A DNA stretch of 64,000 nucleotides from a virus: the IMG/VR virus record IMGVR_UViG_3300003937_000343, positions 1-64,000 of that record; one strand, written 5' to 3'. Position numbers and translations under genes: made by a program. Positions 45,414 to 53,941 of this stretch are shown one piece after another (position 1 is the stretch's first letter; the number at the start of each line of letters is the position of its first letter). Under the pieces are notes generated by a model. That model had not been told where the DNA came from, made no database searches, and saw only the letters and a list, made by a program, of their open reading frames with translations.

Positions 45414-46208
45414 ATGAAAAAACTTTATATAAATGGAAGTAGTATAACTTCAGGATGGCCATTAAATAGAAAAAGTATAATTGATTTATATCATGAACAC
45501 TATAAAATAGAAAAGTGGGCAGATGGAGATTCAGATGATGTAATGGAATCTGAATCAAATAGGTTAGTTAATTGGCCAACAAGATTATCTAAACTTTTGA
45601 ATGTAGATTTAGTAGATGAAAGTAGGCATGGTGGTTCTGTAAATAGAGTTATACGAATGACATATGAATATATAGAAGATAATAATATAGATGATACCTT
45701 ATTTATATTAGAGTTTCCATCAGGGTATAGAGATGAGTTATTTTCAATTAAACTTGATAGGTTATTTAACATAACAATTGGTAATGTACAAGACATTGGG
45801 GATGGAACAGAATTAAGGAGTGATAATAAAAAAGTATTTAATGAACTGAATAGCTATTTTAAAAATTTTGTTGATCAAGAAACACATTTTAAAAAAGAAT
45901 TTTTGTCATTTGTTGGATTAATTAGTTATATGAAATCAATGAATGTAAATTTTTTAATCATCAATCAATCAATTACTGATGAGTATAGTGAATACTATCC
46001 ACAAATTTTTAAAAGTTTAGATATAGAAGATAGAATAGTTAAATGGGATGGTGGAGACTGTATAGTTAAGTGGTATTGGAATGATAATAATTTACATTTA
46101 GGTGGAGACTTTAAACATATAACTGGATATGATGATTATCATCCTGGTTATTTTGGACATATAAAAATAGCTGAATATTTATATGAATATTTAAATGAAA
46201 AAAAATAA
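45414..46208 (+). CDS. SGNH-like hydrolase protein 5 (264 aa)
   Basis: Block I YINGSSITSGW, block for the oxyanion ESRHGGSVNRVIRM and block V YDDYHPGYFGHIKIAEYL are all visible, the last with a D-x-x-H-x-x-x-x-GH spacing. In the middle, DTLFILEFPSGYRDELF matches the strand-loop also seen in protein 4. Overlaps protein 6 by 14 bases. Confidence 0.67.
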   Translation: MKKLYINGSSITSGWPLNRKSIIDLYHEHYKIEKWADGDSDDVMESESNRLVNWPTRLSKLLNVDLVDESRHGGSVNRVIRMTYEYIEDNNIDDTLFILEFPSGYRDELFSIKLDRLFNITIGNVQDIGDGTELRSDNKKVFNELNSYFKNFVDQETHFKKEFLSFVGLISYMKSMNVNFLIINQSITDEYSEYYPQIFKSLDIEDRIVKWDGGDCIVKWYWNDNNLHLGGDFKHITGYDDYHPGYFGHIKIAEYLYEYLNEKK

Positions 46209-47052
46209 AATATTATTTGCTGGAACATCACATACTTTTGGACTTGGGCTGGAAATTGAGTTTAGGCCAAAGTATAATGATGATGAATGGTTAAAGAAAA
46301 ATGGTTTAATTTTACCTTTACCACGAGAGCCCGAGGATGAATATTATTGGAAAAATTACCGCTGGCCAAAATTAGTTTGTGATGAGTTTAATATGATAGA
46401 GTTTAATACATTTGATTTAGATAGTGAACCGCGGATAAGTTGTAATGGAATAGAATTTTTATATTTTATGCATTCAGATAAGGAATTGGGTAAGTATTTG
46501 CTGGATGTAAAGTATGTTGTGATAGAATTTCCTGGATATCTTCGTTGGTGGGATAAAGAATTACATGGAAAAGATGAAAAAAAATACCCAAATACTATCA
46601 GGGAAGTAGTTAATTTTATTGAAAATTCTAATGAAGATTTTCAAGAAAGAATTAAAGCAATACAATGGTTAGATGAGGCCGATTATCCCAGGTATATATC
46701 AATTGCATTAAAGAAATACTTTGAATTGAAATCCGAGTATAAAGATGTAATTTTTATGTTATTGCCCTGGAGTCTTCCATTTGATCAAAAAAATGATTTG
46801 GGAAAATATTATGTAGAAGAAGAACTGGTTGATTTAAATGGATTTCAATCAGTATCAGATTATTTGAGTGTAAATAAATGTCATATTTATGATAGTTGTA
46901 AGGCATTTAATGGAAATTATAAATATACACTTAAAGATGATCATGCAAATTCTGAAGGTCATAAATGGGTAGCATCTAAAGTAGTAAATCATATTAGAAA
47001 TAAATTTTATACAGAAGAAAATTCAAAATTTAAGGGGATGGATTTATTGTGA
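46195..47052 (+). CDS. SGNH-like hydrolase protein 6 (285 aa)
   Basis: Block I is LFAGTSHTFGLG; the C-terminal block is LKDDHANSEGHKWVASKV. A W/E/Y-rich region between (YVVIEFPGYLRWWDKELHG) matches the strand that precedes the oxyanion loop in the other members. No ribosome site is obvious; translation is coupled to the previous gene. The last four bases overlap the next start, a GTG codon. Confidence 0.66.
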   Translation: MKKNKILFAGTSHTFGLGLEIEFRPKYNDDEWLKKNGLILPLPREPEDEYYWKNYRWPKLVCDEFNMIEFNTFDLDSEPRISCNGIEFLYFMHSDKELGKYLLDVKYVVIEFPGYLRWWDKELHGKDEKKYPNTIREVVNFIENSNEDFQERIKAIQWLDEADYPRYISIALKKYFELKSEYKDVIFMLLPWSLPFDQKNDLGKYYVEEELVDLNGFQSVSDYLSVNKCHIYDSCKAFNGNYKYTLKDDHANSEGHKWVASKVVNHIRNKFYTEENSKFKGMDLL

Positions 47053-47453
47053 ATGAGAATCAGTTTTTTTTAGAATTATTTCCACAAGATTATGAACTTC
47101 TTGATATAAAAAACTTCAAAGATTTTGATGGGAGTTCATTTCATTTTGTAAAAGATTTGGAAGAATTAAATCAGCGAGATGAAGAAGAGGGTCCAGTTTG
47201 TGAGTGTGTGGGTGAGAATACTAATAAATCATTAACATTATATTTCCAATCAATCATCAATCAAGGTATTGAATTACCTATTTTTGTCAATTCAAAGAAT
47301 CAAGTTATGGATGGGCATCATAGAATACAGGCATATCATTTACTTGGAAGAACTGAAATACCTGTCTATCGAAATAGATTATGGAGAAATCATGGATTCT
47401 GTTGGAAACAAGGATTATTAGGTAAAAGGAGATTAAGAACACGACCATGGTAA
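47049..47453 (+). CDS. ParB-like (ParB/sulfiredoxin fold) protein (134 aa)
   Basis: Starts with GTG in four-base overlap with the SGNH gene; no in-frame ATG is better. LPIFVNSKNQVMDGHHRIQAYHLLGRTEIPV is the core ParB-like signature (DGHHR) that binds a nucleotide or catalyses phosphotransfer in some relatives. A basic tail (GKRRLRTRPW) follows. It lacks the helix-turn-helix and dimer domains of true ParB. Role here unknown. Confidence 0.7.
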   Translation: MNENQFFLELFPQDYELLDIKNFKDFDGSSFHFVKDLEELNQRDEEEGPVCECVGENTNKSLTLYFQSIINQGIELPIFVNSKNQVMDGHHRIQAYHLLGRTEIPVYRNRLWRNHGFCWKQGLLGKRRLRTRPW

Positions 47454-48013
47454 AGAGAACAAGACCACTAAGTAGTAAACGAGACCAAATAGCAGCAATA
47501 GCTGCATTAGAGTTGGATAATTACTTCACTACTAAAAAAGATGAAGTTTACTTAAATTTTAAACAAGAAGTATTAAACAATCCTATTAAATGGTGTATAT
47601 CAGAAGATAAACGAGATTGTGGAAAATCATATGAAGAGATTTCACCTGAAGTACATGAAGTAATGATTGCAGTTTTTCGTCAAGATGCACCTTTAGATGT
47701 AAAGTATTTGATAGATTTTTTAGATATGGATGCATTTGTACATGAAAAAACTTATATAAATCAATCAGCAACACATGGTATGGGATTGTTTGCTAAAGAA
47801 GATATACCTGCAAAAACAACAATGCATAGTATAACGATACAATGGGGGTTGTGGAATCATGCAGCTAAACCAAATGATAATTGTATTGCAATAAAGAGTA
47901 AAGGAGTTAATGAGGAGAGAGTTTGGAGTTTGTTAACAATACGAGATATTGAAAAAGATGAAGAATTGTTGATTGATTTTGAACATTCTGGCCCAAACTT
48001 TCCCTTTTGGTAA
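47447..48013 (+). CDS. SET-domain protein, putative lysine methyltransferase (188 aa)
   Basis: A SET core occupies residues ~110-185: THGMGLFAKEDIPAKT (the G-x-G start of SAM binding), WNHAAKPNDNC (N137-H138, the NHxxxPN element) and TIRDIEKDEELLIDF (the GEEL-like end with the catalytic aromatic replaced by Phe in DF). Residues 1-105 are helical and unassigned. SET enzymes methylate lysines in proteins; a phage copy could modify host or virion proteins. It is the last gene before a promoter-like motif. Confidence 0.75.
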   Translation: MVKRTRPLSSKRDQIAAIAALELDNYFTTKKDEVYLNFKQEVLNNPIKWCISEDKRDCGKSYEEISPEVHEVMIAVFRQDAPLDVKYLIDFLDMDAFVHEKTYINQSATHGMGLFAKEDIPAKTTMHSITIQWGLWNHAAKPNDNCIAIKSKGVNEERVWSLLTIRDIEKDEELLIDFEHSGPNFPFW

Positions 48014-48033
48014 ACAAGTAAATTTAGTTTCTT

Positions 48034-48044
48034 TATATTTATAA
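48034..48044 (+). promoter_or_regulatory. Recurrent intergenic motif before the kinase/lysis unit
   Basis: TATATTTATAA lies in the 55-base gap after the SET gene and 24 bases before the start at 48069. Same element as at 3710, 17707, 21905, 29836, 55014 and 58859. Inferred promoter. Confidence 0.45.
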
Positions 48045-48068
48045 GTGTAAAACTACATAGGAAATTCA

Positions 48069-48836
48069 ATGATTAAATTACAAAATATTATTGAGGGTGT
48101 ACAAGATAAAGGTATTTTTAAAGCCGTATTTCTTGCAGGGGGCCCTGGAAGTGGAAAAACAAGGTCAGCAAGATGGATATTTGGTATTCCAGACAAGTTC
48201 AATATCAGTATGAGTGGTATGAAAATGGTGAATTCCGATAAAGACTTGAAACATTTATTAAAGAAATTCGGATTCGGTACTGATTTGGATAAAATGCCAG
48301 ATGAATTATTTTCACATTTGACTGGACAATCAAAGGATATGGTTAGTAAACCACAAGATGTAGATAGTGGACTGCGAAAGTATGCTAAAGAACTTACTGC
48401 CCAAAGAATGAAATTGTATAAACAGGGTAAAATAGGAATGATTATTGATGGTACAGGACACGACTTTCAAAAATTACATTCAATGAAAAGCGAATTAGAA
48501 TCAGAAGGATATGATACCTATATGGTATTGGTAAATACTTCGTTAGAGGTAGCACAGAAAAGAAACCAATTAAGAGATAGAATTTTACCACCACAATTAT
48601 TAGAGAAGAGTTGGAAAGATGTTCAAAAGAATATAGGAGCTTTTCAGAATTTATTTAAACAAAATTTCGTGATAGTTGATAATTCAAAACATCTATCCGA
48701 TAAAGAAGCGGAGGCTAAATTTGTACCATTGGTTACTAAGGTTGTTAGAAAATTTGCTAACATACCTATCAAAAACCCACTCGGAAGAAAGTGGATTGAA
48801 AAACAAGTCATACTTAGAGCAAAAGGGAGAAAATAA
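48069..48836 (+). CDS. Zeta-toxin/AAA-like P-loop kinase (255 aa)
   Basis: Walker A GGPGSGKTRSAR at residues ~24-35 follows AVFLA; later MIIDGTGHDF and YDTYMVLVNTSLEVAQKRN with RDRILPP give the lid and Walker-B-like Asp of Zeta-type and shikimate-like kinases. The family phosphorylates small molecules or sugar nucleotides. The N-terminus MIKLQNIIEG ends in IIE|G, which matches the T4 prohead-protease cut rule, so the protein may be packaged in the head. AGGA precedes the start. Confidence 0.75.
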   Translation: MIKLQNIIEGVQDKGIFKAVFLAGGPGSGKTRSARWIFGIPDKFNISMSGMKMVNSDKDLKHLLKKFGFGTDLDKMPDELFSHLTGQSKDMVSKPQDVDSGLRKYAKELTAQRMKLYKQGKIGMIIDGTGHDFQKLHSMKSELESEGYDTYMVLVNTSLEVAQKRNQLRDRILPPQLLEKSWKDVQKNIGAFQNLFKQNFVIVDNSKHLSDKEAEAKFVPLVTKVVRKFANIPIKNPLGRKWIEKQVILRAKGRK

Positions 48837-48837
48837 A

Positions 48838-49320
48838 ATGTTAACTACCTTTGATGAAATAATCGAAGTAACTTTAGAACACGAAGGTGGATATGTTCAT
48901 GACCCGAAAGACTTGGGTGGTGAAACTAATTTCGGCATTACGGGTAGATTCTATCCTGATGTGGATATAAAAAATCTTACAAAAGAAGGTGCTAAAGAAA
49001 TTTATAAAAAAGATTATTGGGATAAGAATAAGGTAGATGATTTATCTGATGATTTAAAACATATCTATTTTGATATGTGTGTAAATCAAGGTAGAGGAAC
49101 TGCCGTAAAGATTTTACAACGAGCTTGTAATGCAAAAGGTGCAGACTTGGCAATTGATGGTGGGTTTGGTCCAGGTACAAAAGGAGCAATCAGTACATAC
49201 AAACCATCAGTAGAAAGAGTTCGTTGTTATAGATTAAAACATTACTATGATTTAGTTAATAAAAAACCAGAACAAGAAAGATTTTTGTTTGGGTGGTTTA
49301 AGAGAGCATTGTCAGTCTAA
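48838..49320 (+). CDS. Endolysin, GH108-type N-acetylmuramidase (160 aa)
   Basis: The ATG at 48838 follows GGGAG and is preferred over an in-frame ATG at 48676 buried in the kinase gene. EHEGGYVHDPKDLGGETNFGIT is the GH108 signature with the catalytic Glu (EGGY), IYKKDYWDK and the C-terminal peptidoglycan-binding-type half (IDGGFGPGTKGAI, PSVERVRCYRLKHYYDLV, ERFLFGWFKR) complete the fold. No signal peptide; a holin would release it. Kills the host by cutting peptidoglycan glycan strands. Confidence 0.9.
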   Translation: MLTTFDEIIEVTLEHEGGYVHDPKDLGGETNFGITGRFYPDVDIKNLTKEGAKEIYKKDYWDKNKVDDLSDDLKHIYFDMCVNQGRGTAVKILQRACNAKGADLAIDGGFGPGTKGAISTYKPSVERVRCYRLKHYYDLVNKKPEQERFLFGWFKRALSV

Positions 49321-49631
49321 TGGCTGGAGATTGTTACGCGGCAAATGGTAGGTGGATGATTGGTAAGGATGATTCCTATCGATTAGTTCATGGTGTTGCA
49401 ATTTTAGCATCCGATGGGAAACCATTTGGACATTGTTGGATTGAAAAGGGTGGTACGGTATTGGATTTCAGTAATGGAAAAGATATTAAAATTTCTAAAA
49501 AGAAATATTATGATTTAGGTGAGATACCAGTTAAACCATATAAACTTTATAAATACAAATATTTAGAGGCTGCAAAATTAATGGTAAAATTAGGACATTG
49601 GGGGCCGTGGGAATTAAAACCACCGAGATAA
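49320..49631 (+). CDS. Small Cys/His protein, possibly papain-like fold (103 aa)
   Basis: Coupled to the endolysin by a TAATG overlap. DCYAANGRW (early Cys), FGHCWIEKGGTVLDFSNG (His followed by Asp) give a Cys-His-Asp order like small papain-like or transglutaminase-like folds. The rest is K/Y-rich, ending GHWGPWELKPPR. It may assist lysis or be an internal head protein; neither is shown. Confidence 0.5.
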   Translation: MAGDCYAANGRWMIGKDDSYRLVHGVAILASDGKPFGHCWIEKGGTVLDFSNGKDIKISKKKYYDLGEIPVKPYKLYKYKYLEAAKLMVKLGHWGPWELKPPR

Positions 49632-49634
49632 ATT

Positions 49635-50021
49635 ATGATTAAGTTAAAGAATATATTTAAAAATAGAAATCATTTTATGAATGAAATTTCATCTCGAGCT
49701 ATGGCAAGTAATGATGAGGGAGAAAAGGATACAGGATTTCTACCAAAAAAAGGAATGAAGAGAGAATTGGGTGTGAATCAAAATAAACCTGAGCCTTGGT
49801 ATGAAAAGGGTGGATATAAACAAATGGACTTTCCAGAATCAACTCAAATTTATGATAAGAAAGATAAGAAGACACCTATCGTACAGGTAATAAAAAAGAT
49901 TACAAATACTGGTGATAAGTACGAGGGATTCCAATCAGATGCTGGGAGTTGGGATAAGTATGGAGATAAAGATTTTTCAACAGATTTTGATTTTGAAGAT
50001 TTATTGAGGATGTATAAATGA
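49635..50021 (+). CDS. Hypothetical protein with MIKLK N-terminus (128 aa)
   Basis: Begins MIKLKNIFK, the same N-terminal sequence as head-region proteins at 62658 and 63915, which suggests a shared targeting signal. Otherwise K/D/G-rich and probably disordered (NDEGEKDTGFLPKKGM), ending in an acidic DFDFEDLLRMYK. No catalytic motif. Overlaps the 50-aa gene by four bases. Confidence 0.62.
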   Translation: MIKLKNIFKNRNHFMNEISSRAMASNDEGEKDTGFLPKKGMKRELGVNQNKPEPWYEKGGYKQMDFPESTQIYDKKDKKTPIVQVIKKITNTGDKYEGFQSDAGSWDKYGDKDFSTDFDFEDLLRMYK

Positions 50022-50170
50022 AAACATTTCACATAGATGAACCGAGAGAAATCGGAAAGAAAAGATTAAAAATATCTTCAAGGGATAAGATGGAACTTAA
50101 AGATGATTTAACTGAAAGACTTGTAGTAAAGAAAATTAGAGAAATAATTAAACAAGAGTTAAAAAAATGA
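50018..50170 (+). CDS. Small basic helical protein (50 aa)
   Basis: The ATG at 50018 overlaps the previous stop and is preceded by GAGGA. The chain is basic with two helices (DDLTERLVVKKIREIIKQELKK at the C-terminus). That C-terminal helix resembles the LLRTLIKKEIKEA helix at the start of the 59754 protein. It overlaps the next start by ATGA. Function unknown. Confidence 0.6.
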   Translation: MKTFHIDEPREIGKKRLKISSRDKMELKDDLTERLVVKKIREIIKQELKK

Positions 50171-51816
50171 CCCAATTAACAGAATGGTTAACCAAACCAC
50201 TATTAGAAGGTATAGACTTACCAATTGAAATAGGTGATACCGTTAAAATGGGTAGATTTAAGAATAAAAAAGTTGTTGTTAAATCTATTGATTGGAATGA
50301 AAAGGGTGATTTACTTATCAATGGGAGACCTGCGTTAAAATTTAGAGTTGTTCAAAAACAACAAGAGAATATAAGTGAAAATAAAATAGTACTTAGAGTT
50401 CCAGGTGATATTAAAGGGTTGTATAGATTATTTAAGAAAAATAAAAAACAATTATATATCGTGGGTGGTGCAGTTCGTGATGCAATACTTGGTACGAGTC
50501 CAAAAGATTTTGATTTAGCAACTGATGCTAAACCAGATGAAGTATTGAAGATAGCAAAACAAGGTGGATTCAAAACATATGAGGTTGGTAAATCGTTTGG
50601 TGTAGTGGTAGTGGGTGGACATGAGATTGCAACCTTTAGAAAGGACATAGGTGGTGGTAGGAGACCCTCAGCCGTAGACTTTTCAGATATACAGGGTGAT
50701 GTTAACCGTAGAGACTTAACAATTAATTCTTTATTTTATGATATAGAAAGAAATGAAGTAGTAGATTTAACTGGCGGATTAAAAGATTTAAAGGCAAAAA
50801 TTGTAAAAACTGTTGGGAATCCAAAAAGAAGATTTGATGAAGACCCATTGAGAAAATTAAGAGCATTAAGATTTCAAGCAGTTATTGGTGGTAAGATGGA
50901 TAAAGAAACAGAAATTGCTCTAATGAAGAATCCAAATTTAAAGGGTGTTAGTTATGAAAGAATTAGAGAAGAATTTGTAAAGGCTATCCAAAAAGGAAAA
51001 TCATCAAAACAATTTATGGAATCGTGTGATAAGTTTGGATTTACAAAACAAATTTTTCCACGATTAAATATAACAAAACCTTATCCAAATGTCAAGGATC
51101 ATATTTTATTTTTATCATTAATTTTAAGAAAGAATGATGTAACTAAGTTAGGTAAACTTTTAAATTCATTAAAGTATAGTGCTAAAGAAAGTAATAACAT
51201 TCAGTTCTTAGTTTATCTGAATAACTTTAAACCAGAAAATATTTATATGGTTAAAAAAGCACAAGAGAAAACTTCCTTATCAGCGAAACAAATTATAGAG
51301 TATGGTAAGATGATTGGAAAAGATTTGAAGAAGTTGGCTAGTTTTAAGTTATCCGTAAAGGGTGGTGGACAAGAATTTGTTGGATTGAAAGGTAAACAAA
51401 TTGGTGATAGGATTAGAGATTTAGAAAAGAAAAAGTTTTTAGGTGAGATAGCAGTACCATCACCAAGTAGGGCAGGTATAAATAAAAACAAAACTGATAG
51501 AATGAGTGGTTATAAAAAAGTAGAAGAAATTTTAACAGAAGTGGATATTACACCACATCACATACAAATGTTAAGAACAATGTATGCATCTGTTAAAATG
51601 ATAAATCCATCAGGAAGTGCATATAAAAATTTAATTTCTTATTTAGACAATATGACAAGAAGAAATTTACAAAAAATATCAAGAGCTAAAATAAAATGGT
51701 TATCACCATTAGCAAAAAATAGGTTAAAATTTGCAGAAAATCTTGAAAAAACGCTTGACTTATATAGTAAAAATGTTGTATATTCCAGTATGGAACTAAA
51801 AATAAGATTGTTTTAG
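50167..51816 (+). CDS. CCA-adding/poly(A) polymerase-type nucleotidyltransferase, 5' part of a probable longer gene
   Basis: An N-terminal ~65-residue module (VKMGRFKNKKVVVK, INGRPALKFRVV) precedes a class II nucleotidyltransferase head: YIVGGAVRDAILGTSPKDFDLATDA with D114-D116, RKDIGGGRRP, DVNRRDLTINSLFYD, and RRFDEDPLRKLRALRFQA. This is the CCA-adding enzyme family, which repairs or matures tRNA 3' ends. The later ~150 residues (LTEVDITPHHIQMLRTMYASVKM, SGSAYKNLISYLDNM) are unassigned. It ends out of frame with a following open frame; adding one base in the A5 run at 51798-51802 fuses both into 1255 aa. Confidence 0.82.
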   Translation: MTQLTEWLTKPLLEGIDLPIEIGDTVKMGRFKNKKVVVKSIDWNEKGDLLINGRPALKFRVVQKQQENISENKIVLRVPGDIKGLYRLFKKNKKQLYIVGGAVRDAILGTSPKDFDLATDAKPDEVLKIAKQGGFKTYEVGKSFGVVVVGGHEIATFRKDIGGGRRPSAVDFSDIQGDVNRRDLTINSLFYDIERNEVVDLTGGLKDLKAKIVKTVGNPKRRFDEDPLRKLRALRFQAVIGGKMDKETEIALMKNPNLKGVSYERIREEFVKAIQKGKSSKQFMESCDKFGFTKQIFPRLNITKPYPNVKDHILFLSLILRKNDVTKLGKLLNSLKYSAKESNNIQFLVYLNNFKPENIYMVKKAQEKTSLSAKQIIEYGKMIGKDLKKLASFKLSVKGGGQEFVGLKGKQIGDRIRDLEKKKFLGEIAVPSPSRAGINKNKTDRMSGYKKVEEILTEVDITPHHIQMLRTMYASVKMINPSGSAYKNLISYLDNMTRRNLQKISRAKIKWLSPLAKNRLKFAENLEKTLDLYSKNVVYSSMELKIRLF

Positions 51817-52031
51817 AGAGAATACCATTAGTTGCAAAAAACATACTTAAAAAGTATGACCCTGAAACTACTGCTGTTGTTTATATTTTTGGTAAAAAAG
51901 ATGCAGGTAGATTAAAAGGTGGAAAGAAAACAGATGGTGGTTTAACTTATTTCCAAGATTTTAAAAAGAATAAACGAAATCTAAAAGGGCATGAGGAACA
52001 TGGTTATTATTTAGTTGCACCGCATGTTAGT
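51771..52031 (+). other. Open in-frame extension joining the two RNA-processing genes across a frame break
   Basis: This stretch is open in the frame of the downstream gene from 51771, but has no ATG, GTG or TTG before 52032. It encodes KNKIVLERIPLVAK, VVYIFGKKDAGRLKGG and EEHGYYLVAPHVS, the strand order of a cytidylyltransferase-fold C-half, so it is protein-coding. Its missing start supports a frame break. Confidence 0.65.
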
Positions 52032-53933
52032 ATGAGTGTTGGTGGGAAAGAGGTTTCAGGTACTTCAATGAGAAATGTTTTAGGTAGTCCTAAACTCGAT
52101 GATAAGATAAGACCAAAAGTATTTAAAAAGTTATTTGGATACTTCAATCAAGGTACTTATAATATGATGACAAATAAATTCTCTAAGTTGTTTGAATTTT
52201 ATAATAAACCATCAGTAAAAGATATAATAAAAGAAGTAAGTGCACTTGGAGCACATTTTGATGCGGGTATATTAGATGATGAGGGATTGTATGATTTCTT
52301 TAATTCATTTGATGATTATAAAAGAGTATCACCAAAACATGCAGAAATTTTAGGATGGGAAGTAATTGGTGATATTGTAGATTATAAAAGAGCAACCGAC
52401 CCAGCTTATGATTTTCAATATGTACAAGATAGAGTGGGTACTGTAACATTTGGAAAAACAATAAACCAAAATACAAGAAATACTGATAGTGTGAGTAATC
52501 CATTTCCAAAGTATAAAAAACACATGCAACAAATGGCAGATAAAATGGGTTGGGAAATAATTAAATTCTTTGGTAATAATAAACACAATAAGATGAAAGA
52601 TTCACATACCTTTGATATGAAAGATGTCAAAAAAGGTGTGGAAAAAATTAAAAAATTACAAGACCAAATAGATATAACAAACGATACAAAGGAGTTACTA
52701 CTTATGGGCGGAGCCTATGGACACATGAGTCATCCATTCGATGATAATAATCTTACATTTTCAGACTTGAAACAGATAGTTATTAATGGGTTAGGTGGAA
52801 CACTTGATAGAGAAGATGGAGTTACAGAGAAACTTGATGGACAAAACTTAATGGTAAGTTGGGTTGATGGTAAGTTAAGAGCAGCTCGTAATAAAGGGCA
52901 TTTAAAAAACTTCGGTAAAACTGCACCAACCACGAGTGGAATAAAATCTATGTTTAGTGGTAGAGGTGAGATTGAAAAGGCTTTTGTGGGGGCAATGAAA
53001 AATTTAGAAAAAGCCATTGGAAGTTTAAATGATAAACAAAAAGATAAAGTTTTTGGAAATGGTAGTAAATGGATGAATTTAGAGGTTATGTATCCTAAAA
53101 CTGCAAATGTAGTTGATTATGATATTGCAGAAATAGTATTTCATGGTACATTAGAATATGATGAAAGTGGAAAACCCATTGGACAACCAAAAGATAGTGC
53201 TAGAATGTTACAAGGTATGATTAAACAAATGAATCAACATATACAATCAATGTTTAGAATAGGAAAACCAAATTTTCTTACTGTACCCAAACATCAAGAT
53301 TTTGGTAGAATGAAAAATAAATTTTTAGGACAATTGAAGAAATTACAATCACAATATGCATTGAAAGATAACAGTAGGTTGGGTGAATATCACGAAGCAT
53401 GGTGGAGAGAATATGTATTCAATGCATCTAAACAATTTAAGGTTAGTTTGAAACCAAATCAATTTGTTAGTTTGGTTAATAGGTGGGCATTCTTTGATAA
53501 GTCATATAAGATAAGAGATATTAAAAAAGATTATAAAGATAATCCTAAATTTTTAGATTGGATATTAAGTACGGATAAGATGGATCACCAAAATATTTTT
53601 AAACAAAATATAAAACCATTTGAAATATTATTCTTTGGTGTTGGTGCGGAAATATTAAAAAATATTAGTGGGTGGATGGCAGCTTCACCAAGCGCTACCA
53701 CACAAAAATTGAGAAAAGATGTTATCAAAGCATTCAAGGATTTACAGAGTGGTGGTAATGTAAATAAATTAAAGAAATTAAAAATACAAATTGAGAAACT
53801 ACAGGCAATCGGTGGATTAGATGCGATAGTTCCAAGTGAAGGTATTGTTTTCAAGTATAAAGGAAAGATATATAAGTTCACAGGAGCATTTGCACCAATC
53901 AATCAGATACTCGGTAGTTTGAAATTTGGATAG
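52032..53933 (+). CDS. Nucleotidyltransferase C-half plus ATP-dependent polynucleotide (RNA/DNA) ligase-like protein (633 aa)
   Basis: VSGTSMRN at the N-terminus is the S-x-T-x-x-R element of the HxGH cytidylyltransferase superfamily, belonging to a domain that begins upstream. From residue ~255, TEKLDGQNLMVSW is the K-x-D-G motif I (K267) of nucleotidyltransferase-type ligases, then AARNKGHLKN, WMNLEVMYP, and SEGIVFKYKGKIYKFTG (motif IV) with FAPINQI. By family knowledge Lys is adenylated by ATP and the enzyme seals nicks or RNA breaks. The ATG has no ribosome binding site. It probably forms one protein with the 50167 gene. Confidence 0.78.
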   Translation: MSVGGKEVSGTSMRNVLGSPKLDDKIRPKVFKKLFGYFNQGTYNMMTNKFSKLFEFYNKPSVKDIIKEVSALGAHFDAGILDDEGLYDFFNSFDDYKRVSPKHAEILGWEVIGDIVDYKRATDPAYDFQYVQDRVGTVTFGKTINQNTRNTDSVSNPFPKYKKHMQQMADKMGWEIIKFFGNNKHNKMKDSHTFDMKDVKKGVEKIKKLQDQIDITNDTKELLLMGGAYGHMSHPFDDNNLTFSDLKQIVINGLGGTLDREDGVTEKLDGQNLMVSWVDGKLRAARNKGHLKNFGKTAPTTSGIKSMFSGRGEIEKAFVGAMKNLEKAIGSLNDKQKDKVFGNGSKWMNLEVMYPKTANVVDYDIAEIVFHGTLEYDESGKPIGQPKDSARMLQGMIKQMNQHIQSMFRIGKPNFLTVPKHQDFGRMKNKFLGQLKKLQSQYALKDNSRLGEYHEAWWREYVFNASKQFKVSLKPNQFVSLVNRWAFFDKSYKIRDIKKDYKDNPKFLDWILSTDKMDHQNIFKQNIKPFEILFFGVGAEILKNISGWMAASPSATTQKLRKDVIKAFKDLQSGGNVNKLKKLKIQIEKLQAIGGLDAIVPSEGIVFKYKGKIYKFTGAFAPINQILGSLKFG

Positions 53934-53941
53934 GAGTTACG

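Noticed and set aside
47049-47453. Partition protein ParB
   Set aside because: Only the DGHHR-type core is present; no helix-turn-helix or dimer domain, and no ParA neighbour.
48676-48837. Longer endolysin start at 48676 that would add 54 residues
   Set aside because: It lies within the kinase gene and lacks a ribosome site, whereas 48838 has GGGAG and yields the normal GH108 N-terminus.
51796-51816. A canonical slippery heptamer for programmed -1 frameshifting at the CCA/ligase junction
   Set aside because: In the reading frame of the upstream gene no X-XXY-YYZ pattern fits; the A5 run is better explained by an indel.
53585-53902. Open minus-strand frame of 105 aa inside the ligase gene, and several similar ones (7746-8192, 59876-60367, 50352-50648, 40474-40836)
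   Set aside because: They lie fully inside confident + strand genes, have no ribosome sites, and their hydrophobic, low-complexity sequence reflects reverse translation of AT-rich codons.
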